From CAYXWM01 sp964392115 (GTDB taxonomy: Bacteria; Bacillota; Clostridia; Lachnospirales; WRBF01): a stretch of 25,292 nt of DNA. The stretch spans positions 1 to 25,292 of the forward strand of contig CAYMOU010000031.1 in the NCBI GenBank assembly GCA_964392115.1, given 5' to 3'. Position numbers and translations under genes: made by a program. Shown piece by piece: positions 1 to 7,410 of this stretch (within the stretch, counting starts at the first letter, position 1; every line of letters starts with the position of its first letter). The notes beneath the pieces were generated by a model. That model ran no database searches. It had not been told where the DNA came from and worked only from the letters and a program-made list of their open reading frames with translations.

Positions 1-23
1 TATTTGTAAAGGAGAGAAATTCA

Positions 24-869
24 ATGGACAACAAGAATTTTTTGGCTCCAATGGAAATTGCCAATGCATTTTTGGATGTAGGTGTGGCAAAAACAAGCAT
101 GAACCGGTGGAAAATGTTGCTGCTGGGTATACTGGCAGGCGCTTTTATCGCCTTTGCGGCAGCCGGTTCAAACGTGGGGGTTTATGCCATTGAACCCACA
201 GGTATTCAAAAATATGTTGCAGGTTTGCTTTTCCCTGCCGGTCTTATGTTGGTATTGCTTTGCGGTGCCGAACTTTTCACAGGTAACTCACTGATTATCA
301 TTTCCGTGCTTGACGGCAAAGTTAAACCCGGGGCTATGTTTAAAAACTGGTTCTTTGTTTATTTCGGAAACTTCATCGGTGCGGTTCTCATTGCTACCAT
401 GGTTCTGGCAATTCCTCAACTTACATACGGTGCAGGCGACTTAGGTGCCTTCACAATCAAAATAGCTTCCGGTAAAGTAGGTTTAAGTTTCGGAGCAGCT
501 TTTGTATCCGGTATTTTGTGTAACTGGCTTGTATGCCTTGCTGTTTGGATGGCTGCTGCCGCTAAAGACGTTGTAGGTAAAATTTTTGCTGCTTTGTTCC
601 CTATCTGGCTGTTTGTTACCAGCGGCTACGAACATAGCGTTGCCAATATGTACTACATCCCGGCCGGTATTATGGCTGCCGGAAACCCCGCTTTCGTTGA
701 AAAATCCGGTCTTGCGGCAGATAAAATCGCAAACCTTAATTGGGGCACTATGATTACAAATAACTTAATACCCGTTACACTCGGTAACATAGTCGGCGGT
801 GTGTTATTTGTCGGAGTTATTTACTGGTGTGTATACCTAAAAAAATCAAAATCAGCCGCAGCTAAATAA
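24..869 (+). CDS. Formate/nitrite transporter family (FNT) channel, FocA/NirC-like
   Basis: This 281-aa protein is a predicted six-helix FNT channel that would move formate, nitrite, hydrosulfide or another small monovalent anion across the cytoplasmic membrane. Seen: long hydrophobic segments throughout, the FNT-type N-F-I-G segment after helix 2 (YFGNFIGAVL), the GILCNWLVCLAVW segment in the middle, and the YEHSVANMYYIP segment that carries the family's pore histidine. The C-terminus is basic (KKSKSAAAK). The ATG at 24 follows AAAGGAGAG at 8-16 with a 7-base gap. A hairpin terminator closes the gene, so it is probably monocistronic or the last gene of a unit that begins outside the window. 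The substrate cannot be decided from sequence; formate is the likeliest in a fermenter. Confidence 0.93.
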   Translation: MDNKNFLAPMEIANAFLDVGVAKTSMNRWKMLLLGILAGAFIAFAAAGSNVGVYAIEPTGIQKYVAGLLFPAGLMLVLLCGAELFTGNSLIIISVLDGKVKPGAMFKNWFFVYFGNFIGAVLIATMVLAIPQLTYGAGDLGAFTIKIASGKVGLSFGAAFVSGILCNWLVCLAVWMAAAAKDVVGKIFAALFPIWLFVTSGYEHSVANMYYIPAGIMAAGNPAFVEKSGLAADKIANLNWGTMITNNLIPVTLGNIVGGVLFVGVIYWCVYLKKSKSAAAK

Positions 870-890
870 TATACGAATATATTAATAAAA

Positions 891-926
891 AAGGCGTTGC
901 AAACTAAATTTGCAATGCCTTTTTTA
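891..926 (+). terminator. Rho-independent terminator after the FNT gene
   Basis: A 13-bp stem (AAGGCGTTGCAAA at 891-903 with TTTGCAATGCCTT at 909-921, one G-T pair) encloses the loop CTAAA and runs into a T-rich tail. Confidence 0.85.
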
Positions 927-1006
927 TTGTTTATAAGAATTGTCATTTTTTTAATAAAACAGGGGTTTTATCACTCAATTATGTTTACCGTTAAAATAAA
1001 ATTATA

Positions 1007-1036
1007 TTGATTTTAGCACAGGGTTAAAGTTATAAT
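1007..1036 (+). promoter_or_regulatory. Candidate sigma-A promoter of asnA
   Basis: TTGATT at 1007-1012 and TATAAT at 1031-1036 are separated by 18 bases and lie about 35 bases before the asnA start. The region between the FNT terminator and asnA is otherwise AT-rich without other visible signals. Confidence 0.55.
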
Positions 1037-1071
1037 AATAAATAATAATTTACCATGAAGGGAATGCCCAT

Positions 1072-2079
1072 ATGAGCAAAACTTTTATCCCATTGACCTA
1101 TGAAACAGTTCTTACGATATACGAAACTCAAAATGCAGTTGGTTTTTTAAAGAGAGAATTTGAAGACCGTTTAAGCAAGGCTTTAAATCTCAAGAGAATT
1201 TCCGCACCCTTATTTGTTGAGCAAAACACAGGCTTAAACGACGACTTGAACGGTACTGAAAGAGCCGTAGAATTTGACATTTTAGAAACAAAAACCAATG
1301 CCCAGGTAGTTCATTCTCTGGCTAAATGGAAAAGACTGGCCTTGCATAAATACGGTTTCGGAGTTGGCGAAGGCATATATACGGATATGAACGCAATCCG
1401 CAGAGACGAGGAAATGGATAACCTTCATTCCATTTACGTTGACCAGTGGGATTGGGAAACGGTAATACACCGTTCTATCAGAAATGTGCAATTTTTAAAA
1501 GAAACGGTGCAATACATAGTAACCGCCATTTGTGAAACGAAGAAGGCTGTTGCGGCTGGTTACCCCAAATTGAAGTATGAGTTATCAGACAAGGTAGTAT
1601 TCATAACCACCCAAGAACTGGAAGACCTCTACCCCGGCCTTACCCCGAAAGAGCGTGAAAACCGTTTTGTAAAAGAACACAAAACCGTGTTTCTTATGCA
1701 AATAGGCGATATTCTGGCTTCCGGAAACAAACACGACGGCAGAGCCCCTGATTACGACGATTGGAGTTTAAACGGTGATTTGCTGTTTTGGTGTGATGTA
1801 CTTGATTGTGCCATAGAAATATCCTCCATGGGTATTCGTGTGGACCCGGAGGCGTTGGAACTTCAACTTAAAAAAGCCAACTGCGAGAATCGTAAGGAAT
1901 TTCTTTTTCACAAAATGCTCTTGAACTATGAACTGCCGTTAACTATGGGTGGCGGCATCGGACAGTCTAGGCTGTGTATGCTTATTCTCGAAAAAGCCCA
2001 TGTTGGAGAAGTGCAGGTAAGTGTTTGGGATAAGGATACGCTGGAAATATGCAAAAAAGCAGGGGTTGTGTTGCTTTAA
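1072..2079 (+). CDS. asnA: Aspartate-ammonia ligase (asparagine synthetase A)
   Basis: AsnA makes asparagine from aspartate, ammonia and ATP (giving AMP and PPi) in the cytoplasm. At 335 aa it matches the usual AsnA length of about 330. Seen: the N-terminal IPLTYETV/F-L-K-R-EFE region, the HSIYVDQWDWE segment near residue 125, the GDILASGNKHDGRAPDYDDW region, and the C-terminal GGGIGQSRLCML, which corresponds to motif 3 of the class II aminoacyl-tRNA synthetase-like fold. The ATG at 1072 is preceded by GAAGGGA at 1057-1063. It has its own candidate promoter and its own terminator, so it looks like a single-gene unit. Ammonia-dependent AsnA fits an organism that lives with free ammonium. Confidence 0.97.
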   Translation: MSKTFIPLTYETVLTIYETQNAVGFLKREFEDRLSKALNLKRISAPLFVEQNTGLNDDLNGTERAVEFDILETKTNAQVVHSLAKWKRLALHKYGFGVGEGIYTDMNAIRRDEEMDNLHSIYVDQWDWETVIHRSIRNVQFLKETVQYIVTAICETKKAVAAGYPKLKYELSDKVVFITTQELEDLYPGLTPKERENRFVKEHKTVFLMQIGDILASGNKHDGRAPDYDDWSLNGDLLFWCDVLDCAIEISSMGIRVDPEALELQLKKANCENRKEFLFHKMLLNYELPLTMGGGIGQSRLCMLILEKAHVGEVQVSVWDKDTLEICKKAGVVLL

Positions 2080-2100
2080 AATACCTTTTACATATTGACG

Positions 2101-2131
2101 AACCGGGAAAGTATCTTTTACCCGGTTTTTG
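2101..2131 (+). terminator. Rho-independent terminator after asnA
   Basis: AACCGGG at 2101-2107 pairs with CCCGGTT at 2121-2127, with extra AAAG/CTTT pairing inside, followed by TTT. Confidence 0.78.
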
Positions 2132-2206
2132 TGACTTATAAGCATTTTGAATTATAACCGGCATATACTTCTAAGGAAATTATAAAAACCGAAGGGTCAT
2201 GGTATA

Positions 2207-2554
2207 ATGAGGAAAGATTTTCTTTTCAAACTCACTGTTTGTTGCCTTTTCTTTGTTTTTATGGTCGGTTGCAGTAATAATCCTTCCAAAGATAAGGTAA
2301 GAGAAATCCAAAGCAAGTATGAAGAGACATACAACACCTACACCGACCTTACTCAAGAACTTATAGACAAGGGAGTTTTCCAAGATAACCCTTTACTTGC
2401 GGTTGAATATCAAGAAATGGGCATTAATTTTGAGGAAGCCGGAAAGGTTATGGCGGGGTTGGAAACTGCTACCTCCGACGAGGTTAATGAGTTGGTTACG
2501 TCATTGAATAATATTTCGGCGGCTTTGAGTGATTATAGTAAGTATGTTGAATAA
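2207..2554 (+). CDS. Small predicted lipoprotein of unknown function
   Basis: A 115-aa protein I do not recognise. Seen: a basic start (MRKDFLFK), a hydrophobic stretch, and a lipobox-like FMVGC with the putative lipidated Cys at residue 22. A mainly helical, acidic region follows (residues 30-115), rich in Glu, Asp and Thr, with heptad-like spacing that could form a small helical bundle or coiled coil. It is expected to be anchored to the outer face of the membrane. The ATG at 2207 is preceded by GAAGGG at 2191-2196. An ATG at 2199 is in another frame and stops after two codons. It stands alone between two terminators, so its context gives no functional hint. Confidence 0.75.
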   Translation: MRKDFLFKLTVCCLFFVFMVGCSNNPSKDKVREIQSKYEETYNTYTDLTQELIDKGVFQDNPLLAVEYQEMGINFEEAGKVMAGLETATSDEVNELVTSLNNISAALSDYSKYVE

Positions 2555-2566
2555 ATAATGATATAG

Positions 2567-2603
2567 AAAAAGGGAAGCTTTTTTGAAGAGTTTCCCTTTT
2601 TTA
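2567..2603. terminator. Bidirectional hairpin terminator between convergent genes
   Basis: AAAAAGGGAA at 2567-2576 pairs with TTCCCTTTTT at 2592-2601 around a 15-base loop. Both strands read into a T-run, so it can serve the lipoprotein gene and, on the minus strand, the PhzF-family gene that ends at 2691. Confidence 0.7.
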
Positions 2604-2690
2604 TGGAAATAATTTTGTGTAGGTTATTCGTGATTGCAATGTTTTCTGCAATTTATATACGTCTTTTTGATGATAGTTGAATAGATTGAG

Positions 2691-3476
2691 CTATACTAAT
2701 ATTTCGCCTATTGAATAGCATACTGCCTTGCCGCCGATTTTTACCCGTTCGCCTAAATCTTGGCAATACAGAAGGCCACCTCGTTTTGATAGCTGTTGAG
2801 CAGTCATAACTGTTTTGTTTAAACGTTTGCTCCAGAACGGAATTAGTGAGCAGTGTGCAGAGCCGGTGACCGGGTCTTCCGGAATAGAGCAATCGGGAAT
2901 AAAAAAGCGGGAAACAAAATCATGTGTATCGCCCTTTGCCGTTACGATTACCGCAAAGGAATCCTTCAATTCTGATAATAGGCTAATATCCGGGCTAAGG
3001 TTTTTCAAAACTTCCTCATTATCAACAACCGCAAGCAAATCCCTAGAAATATACGTTTCTCTCGCTTCTACACCCAACGCCTTTTCCAAAAAGTCAGGCT
3101 TTTCACATTTAACCGGGTTTCTGCTGGGAAAATCCAACACATACAAATCCTTGGTTTTTTCCACAGTTAAGATACCGCTTTTGGTGTTAAACTTTACTTG
3201 ATTTATTGAGGTATCCACATAATTCATCAATGCAAATGCTGTGGCAAGGGTGGCATGACCGCATAAATCCATTTCAGTTTCCGGGGTAAACCAGCGTAAA
3301 TTGTATACGTTATCGGTGTTTGATAAAAATGCAGTCTCCGCAAGATTATTTTCAAATGCAATTTTCTGCATTAATTCTGTGTCAAGTTCTCTGTCCAAAA
3401 AGCAAACCCCGGCCGGATTGCCTTTGAATAATTCATCCGTAAAAGCATCTATCACGTAGTATTTCAAAAAATACAC
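2691..3476 (-). CDS. PhzF-family isomerase/epimerase-like protein
   Basis: A 261-aa member of the PhzF family, which has two diaminopimelate-epimerase-like halves. PhzF of phenazine synthesis isomerises dihydro-3-hydroxyanthranilate, but most relatives, such as E. coli YddE, have no known substrate. Seen: GNPAGVCFLD (residues 19-28), the conserved NLAETAF with the likely general acid/base Glu47, WFTPETEMDLCGHATLATA, and in the C-terminal half DPVTGSAHCSLIPFW. No phenazine genes are nearby, so a phenazine role is not supported. The start at 3476 is preceded on the minus strand by GAGAGGTG. The gene appears to be transcribed alone. It ends beside the bidirectional hairpin at 2567-2603. Confidence 0.92.
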   Translation of the reverse strand: MYFLKYYVIDAFTDELFKGNPAGVCFLDRELDTELMQKIAFENNLAETAFLSNTDNVYNLRWFTPETEMDLCGHATLATAFALMNYVDTSINQVKFNTKSGILTVEKTKDLYVLDFPSRNPVKCEKPDFLEKALGVEARETYISRDLLAVVDNEEVLKNLSPDISLLSELKDSFAVIVTAKGDTHDFVSRFFIPDCSIPEDPVTGSAHCSLIPFWSKRLNKTVMTAQQLSKRGGLLYCQDLGERVKIGGKAVCYSIGEILV

Positions 3477-3484
3477 CTCTCAAG

Positions 3485-3588
3485 TTATACTGATTCCATT
3501 TAAAACAGTCGATAATAATTTGTAATTTAGACAAAGATTCAAGGGTAATTTGCAGGTTTTAACTTCATTAAATATGGAATTAGTATTA
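3485..3588 (+). repeat. MITE-like fold-back repeat, copy A
   Basis: This approximately 104-bp element ends in TACTGATTCCAT on the left and ATGGAATTAGTA on the right, one mismatch from perfect inverted repeats, and both ends are flanked by TTA. It matches the reverse complement of 12560-12665 at close to 90% with a 2-base gap. The most conserved internal stretch contains AGACAAAGATTCAAGG. No ORF lies inside. It sits in the intergenic region between two leftward genes. Its inner arms pair less well than those of copy B, so this copy looks more decayed. Confidence 0.8.
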
Positions 3589-3600
3589 GGTATTAAAATA

Positions 3601-3641
3601 CCCCAAGCGTTACAGGCATAGATACCTTGTAACATTTGGGG
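3601..3641 (-). terminator. Probable terminator of the Isf-like flavoprotein gene
   Basis: CCCCAAGCGTTACAGG (3601-3616) pairs with CCTTGTAACATTTGGGG (3625-3641) apart from two internal mismatches and one bulge. On the minus strand it lies 20 bases past the flavoprotein stop and is followed by TATTTTAAT, a modest T-tract. Confidence 0.55.
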
Positions 3642-3661
3642 TGTATTCAATATGTTCGTAT

Positions 3662-4288
3662 TTATCTTACAAAATTGGTTCTTATAAGCTCCTCACGTTG
3701 GGGTAAGGCAACGCCGGCGTTTTTGCCTGCATCAATACATTTTAAGAGCCAAGCCATATTTTTGCCCAAATTACGCATTATTTGGAGGCCTTCCAAGTCC
3801 TGTTTAATTTCTTCGGCATTGTTACCGTGTATCATGTTCCAATAAAGCGAAGAAACAACGGGCATATTGCGTATGGTAAAGTATTTGTTTATTTGGTCCA
3901 AGGCTGCGGTGGAACCGCCTCTACGGCAACATACGATAGAAGCCGCCGGTTTGTTTTCGAAAACTTTTCCGCAATAAAATGCTCTGTCCATAAAAGAAGT
4001 CAAGGCACCGGAAGCGGCCGCAAAATGAACCGGAGAGCCGAAAACAAAACCGTCGGCTGTAGCCGCTTTTTCAAGAAATACATTAACGGAATCGTTATCA
4101 AATACGCATTTGTAGGTTTTGTTTTTCTTGCAGTGGGAGCAACCCATGCAACCTCTGATAGGCTCTTTGCCCACGTGGAATATTTCCGTTTCTATGCCTA
4201 ACTTATTTAATTCATTTTCCACTTCACAAAGTGCGGCAAAAGTGCTACCATCTTTATGAGGGCTTCCGTTAATCAACAATACTTTCAT
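3662..4288 (-). CDS. Iron-sulfur flavoprotein-like, flavodoxin-fold NAD(P)H/FMN oxidoreductase
   Basis: A 208-aa cytoplasmic protein with a flavodoxin fold. Seen: an FMN phosphate-binding loop NGSPHKDGST (residues 7-16), a second flavin loop FGSPVHFAAASG around residue 84, and a compact cysteine cluster at C47, C50, C53 and C61 (C-x2-C-x2-C-x7-C). That spacing matches the [4Fe-4S] motif of Isf flavoproteins of methanogens and clostridia, which carry electrons between ferredoxin-like partners and FMN. The start at 4288 follows GGAGGT on the minus strand. The neighbours are unrelated, so the electron donor and acceptor are unknown. It could instead be a general FMN reductase whose cysteines bind zinc or are redox active. 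Confidence 0.88.
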   Translation of the reverse strand: MKVLLINGSPHKDGSTFAALCEVENELNKLGIETEIFHVGKEPIRGCMGCSHCKKNKTYKCVFDNDSVNVFLEKAATADGFVFGSPVHFAAASGALTSFMDRAFYCGKVFENKPAASIVCCRRGGSTAALDQINKYFTIRNMPVVSSLYWNMIHGNNAEEIKQDLEGLQIMRNLGKNMAWLLKCIDAGKNAGVALPQREELIRTNFVR

Positions 4289-4351
4289 AAAATACCTCCA
4301 AAAATAATACTACTTTATCTTTATGTAATTTTTTCATCAAGTGATAATAGA

Positions 4352-4380
4352 TTGAAAAATAAAGCTGAAACAATTATATC
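4352..4380 (+). promoter_or_regulatory. Possible sigma-A promoter of uvrB
   Basis: TTGAAA at 4352-4357 and TATATC at 4375-4380 are spaced by 17 bases. The -10 match is only partial. No GAAC-N4-GTTC LexA box was found between here and the start codon. Confidence 0.35.
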
Positions 4381-4431
4381 ATACACTCTAACGACTATGC
4401 AAACGTACTTCTTATAAAGGACAGTGATATT

Positions 4432-6402
4432 ATGGATTTTAAGCTTGTGTCCGAATATGCGCCCACAGGCGACCAGCCGGATGCCATCGAAAAACTGGTA
4501 TCGGGTTTTAAGCAAGGCAACAAGTTCCAAACTCTGCTGGGTGTTACCGGCTCGGGTAAGACCTATACCATGGCCAATATTATCCAACAGCTAAACAGGC
4601 CCACTCTGGTAATGGCACACAACAAAACCCTAGCAGCCCAATTATACAGCGAATTTAAAGCGTTTTTCCCTGAAAATGCGGTTGAGTATTTTGTCAGCTA
4701 TTACGACTATTATCAGCCGGAAGCCTATGTACCGTCAACGGATACTTTTATTGAAAAAGATTCAGCCATAAACGACGAGATTGATAAATTGCGACACTCT
4801 GCAACAGCCGCCTTGTTTGAGCGTCGAGATGTTTTGATTATAGCCTCCGTTTCCTGTATTTACGGTCTGGGAGACCCCATAGATTACAACGAAATGGTAC
4901 TTTCCCTACGGCCGGGAATGATTAAAGATCGTGAACAGGTTATACGTCGTTTGGTAGACATTCAATACAGCAGAAACGACATTAATTTCACCAGAGGTAC
5001 CTTCCGGGTCAGAGGCGATTCCATGGAGATTTTCCCGGCTTACTCTGCGGATACGGCATTTCGTGTGGAATTTTTCGGTGACGAAATAGACAGAATTGCA
5101 GAGATAAATGTGTTAACCGGTGAAATTCTGGGTATCAGAAGTCACATGACTGTTTTTCCGGCGTCGCATTATGTAACCTCAAAAGAAAAAATGAACAAAG
5201 CCATTATGAGTATCCAAGAAGAATTGGAAGAATACTATCAGCATTTAAAATCAGAGGACAAGCTTCTGGAGGCACAGCGTATACTTCAGCGTACCAACTA
5301 TGACATTGAAATGCTTAGGGAAATGGGCTTTTGCTCGGGTATAGAGAACTATTCACGGCATTTGTCTCAAAGAGAGCCCGGTTCCACGCCGCATACCTTG
5401 CTGGATTATTTCCCGGAAGATATGTTGATTATGGTGGACGAAAGTCATGTAACCATTCCTCAGGTTAGAGGTATGTACGAAGGCGACAAATCCAGAAAAA
5501 CGGTTCTGGTGGACTTTGGCTTTAGGCTACCTTCGGCTATGGATAACCGGCCCTTGAGGTTTCCCGAATTTGAAAGCAAGATAAAACAAATGCTTTTTGT
5601 TTCCGCAACACCGTCAAAATATGAAAATGAACACTCCCAAATGACCGTTGAACAGGTAATCAGGCCCACAGGTCTGCTTGACCCGCCGATTTTTGTTCGA
5701 CCCATAAAAGGTCAGATAGACGACTTAATGACGGAAATCAAAAAAGTAACCGAAAGCGGTTTCAAGACCTTGGTCACTACACTCACCAAAAAAATGGCAG
5801 AGGACCTTACAAATTATCTTAAAGAACACGGCATTAGGGTTCGCTACCTTCATTCGGATATAGATACGCTGGAGCGCCTTGAAATTATCCGTGATTTACG
5901 TATGGATGTGTTTGATGTTCTGGTAGGCATTAACCTCTTGAGAGAAGGTCTTGACATCCCGGAAACCGCATTGGTTGCCCTAATAGATGCTGACAAAGAA
6001 GGCTTTTTACGTTCGGAAACCTCATTGATACAGACCATAGGCAGAGCGGCGAGAAACTCGGAGGGCAGGGTAATAATGTATGCCGATAAAATTACCCGAT
6101 CCATGGACTTGGCCATAAAAGAAACTAACCGCCGCCGAGCTATTCAACAGGCTTATAACGAAGAACACGGCATAACTCCCACAACCATAATCAAAAAGGT
6201 ACATGAGATTATACGTGCAACCGAAACCCCGGAAGAAAAAACACAAGGCCTTGCAAAAGACCCCGAATCCATGAGCAAGGAAGAAATCTTAAAAACCATA
6301 AAACAATTGGATGCAGAAATGAAAAAAGCCGCCATGGAGTTAATGTTCGAACATGCGGCGGCTTTAAGGGACGAGATTCTGAATTTAAAGAAATATTTGT
6401 AG
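4432..6402 (+). CDS. uvrB: Excinuclease ABC subunit B
   Basis: UvrB is the damage-verifying helicase-like subunit of nucleotide excision repair. It receives damaged DNA from UvrA and recruits UvrC. The 656-aa length is normal. Seen in order: Walker A GVTGSGKT (37-44), the beta-hairpin region SYYDYYQPEAYVPSTDTF that clamps DNA, the DESH box, the SATPSKYE motif III region, a helicase C-terminal half with GLDIPE and QTIGRAARN, and a C-terminal UVR domain (about 620-656) for UvrC contact. The ATG at 4432 follows AAAGGACAG. uvrA, often adjacent in Firmicutes, is not in this window. A terminator follows directly, so this copy is transcribed alone. Confidence 0.98.
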   Translation: MDFKLVSEYAPTGDQPDAIEKLVSGFKQGNKFQTLLGVTGSGKTYTMANIIQQLNRPTLVMAHNKTLAAQLYSEFKAFFPENAVEYFVSYYDYYQPEAYVPSTDTFIEKDSAINDEIDKLRHSATAALFERRDVLIIASVSCIYGLGDPIDYNEMVLSLRPGMIKDREQVIRRLVDIQYSRNDINFTRGTFRVRGDSMEIFPAYSADTAFRVEFFGDEIDRIAEINVLTGEILGIRSHMTVFPASHYVTSKEKMNKAIMSIQEELEEYYQHLKSEDKLLEAQRILQRTNYDIEMLREMGFCSGIENYSRHLSQREPGSTPHTLLDYFPEDMLIMVDESHVTIPQVRGMYEGDKSRKTVLVDFGFRLPSAMDNRPLRFPEFESKIKQMLFVSATPSKYENEHSQMTVEQVIRPTGLLDPPIFVRPIKGQIDDLMTEIKKVTESGFKTLVTTLTKKMAEDLTNYLKEHGIRVRYLHSDIDTLERLEIIRDLRMDVFDVLVGINLLREGLDIPETALVALIDADKEGFLRSETSLIQTIGRAARNSEGRVIMYADKITRSMDLAIKETNRRRAIQQAYNEEHGITPTTIIKKVHEIIRATETPEEKTQGLAKDPESMSKEEILKTIKQLDAEMKKAAMELMFEHAAALRDEILNLKKYL

Positions 6403-6428
6403 TACGCAAAATAAAGATTAAAACCTTT

Positions 6429-6466
6429 GGGAGAAAACATTGTTGTTTTCTCCCTTTTCCCTTTTT
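6429..6466 (+). terminator. Rho-independent terminator after uvrB
   Basis: A perfect 11-bp stem GGGAGAAAACA (6429-6439) / TGTTTTCTCCC (6444-6454) with a 4-base loop is followed by CTTTTCCCTTTTT. It may also act weakly on the minus strand for the convergent amidase gene. Confidence 0.8.
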
Positions 6467-7226
6467 ATTTGGAAATGAGAACGGTTTTTGTAGCATCGTC
6501 CCAATCAACGGTAAAGCCCAATAGCTCTGCCAGGGCACGAACGCCAACGTAATTCTTGTCGTCAATCATGGTGCCTTCTAGGTCATAAACTTTGCCTTCA
6601 TATTTTACGTTTACAGTGTTTTTCGCTTTTTCGTCCATATATTTCACCCCATAAAATTCGCATACAGCTTTGCAGAGTTCTTCCGCACATTCTCGGCGGA
6701 AGTTATCTGATAACAAAAGCTGTATTTCCTTTTTATTGTCCATAAAGCCACATTCCACAAGTACTGACGGCATATGAGTTTCTCGCAACACATGAAAGTC
6801 TGCACGTCTTAATCCCCGGTCAATTTGAGGAGTACCTTTCATAAGGTTCTCATGTACCAATTTGCCCAATCTGTCGGTTTCAGCGTCGGTCTTTAAATAG
6901 ATATAAGTTTCCAACCCGTTTGCACTGTTCCAATCGCCGGTTGCCGCATTTGCGTGAACAGAAATATAAATGTTTGCGGGGTGGTTGTATTTGTTTTTGA
7001 TGGTATTGTTGGCCAAACCGGTTCTGGTTGCCAGCGGAGTGTCGTCATCTCCCGGTGCCACAAGTAAGACTGAAAACCCGTTACGCTCCAAATCCTGTGC
7101 CAAATATTTTACCACGGTTCGGTTGAACTCGTTTTCGGGCATATAAGTACCGTCAGGTAATATAGGAGACCGTTTTCCCGGAGTCTCCATGCCATGTCCG
7201 TCGTCTAAAGCTATAATTTTTTGCAT
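6465..7226 (-). CDS. N-acetylmuramoyl-L-alanine amidase (Amidase_3) with C-terminal copper-amine-oxidase-N-like domain
   Basis: A 253-aa zinc amidase that would cut the bond between MurNAc and L-Ala in peptidoglycan. Seen: residues 1-195 form the Amidase_3 domain, with likely zinc ligands H11 (DDGHG), E33 (ENEFN) and H91 (SVHANA) and the catalytic E158 (VECGF). Residues 205-253 look like the copper amine oxidase N-terminal (stalk) module common in clostridial surface proteins, ending VDWDDATKTVLISK. There is no signal peptide: the catalytic domain begins at residue 3. That is the architecture of phage endolysins and of some sporulation or autolytic enzymes. The start at 7226 follows AGAGGGATG. 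No holin or phage gene is adjacent. Confidence 0.92.
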   Translation of the reverse strand: MQKIIALDDGHGMETPGKRSPILPDGTYMPENEFNRTVVKYLAQDLERNGFSVLLVAPGDDDTPLATRTGLANNTIKNKYNHPANIYISVHANAATGDWNSANGLETYIYLKTDAETDRLGKLVHENLMKGTPQIDRGLRRADFHVLRETHMPSVLVECGFMDNKKEIQLLLSDNFRRECAEELCKAVCEFYGVKYMDEKAKNTVNVKYEGKVYDLEGTMIDDKNYVGVRALAELLGFTVDWDDATKTVLISK

Positions 7227-7364
7227 AATTTCATCCCTCTGCCTTTATTTGAATATTTTATAATTATACACCAAAATTAACCATATTTCTACATTAACTT
7301 ACATTTAGTCTAACTGTTATCTTTTGTTCAGTATAGTATATTCAAGATAAGGCCACTTTGCTGC

Positions 7365-7397
7365 CGAAAAACAAAAGGCAGACCGGAAAGTCTGCCT
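7365..7397 (-). terminator. Rho-independent terminator of the GT2-like gene
   Basis: AGGCAGAC (7376-7383) pairs perfectly with GTCTGCCT (7390-7397). Read on the minus strand the hairpin is followed by TTTTGTTTTT. It lies just past the stop at 7411. Confidence 0.85.
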
Positions 7398-7410
7398 AGA
7401 TTTTGCATAG

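Noticed and set aside
2691..3476. Phenazine biosynthesis gene (PhzF)
   Set aside because: The family match is good, but no other phenazine genes are nearby and most PhzF relatives have other or unknown roles.
4289..4431. LexA/SOS box upstream of uvrB
   Set aside because: The only hint is GCAAACGTACTT near 4398, which does not meet GAAC-N4-GTTC on both half-sites.
6465..7226. Prophage remnant around the endolysin-like amidase
   Set aside because: No integrase, holin, structural gene or attachment repeat is visible on either side; the neighbours are uvrB and a glycosyltransferase.
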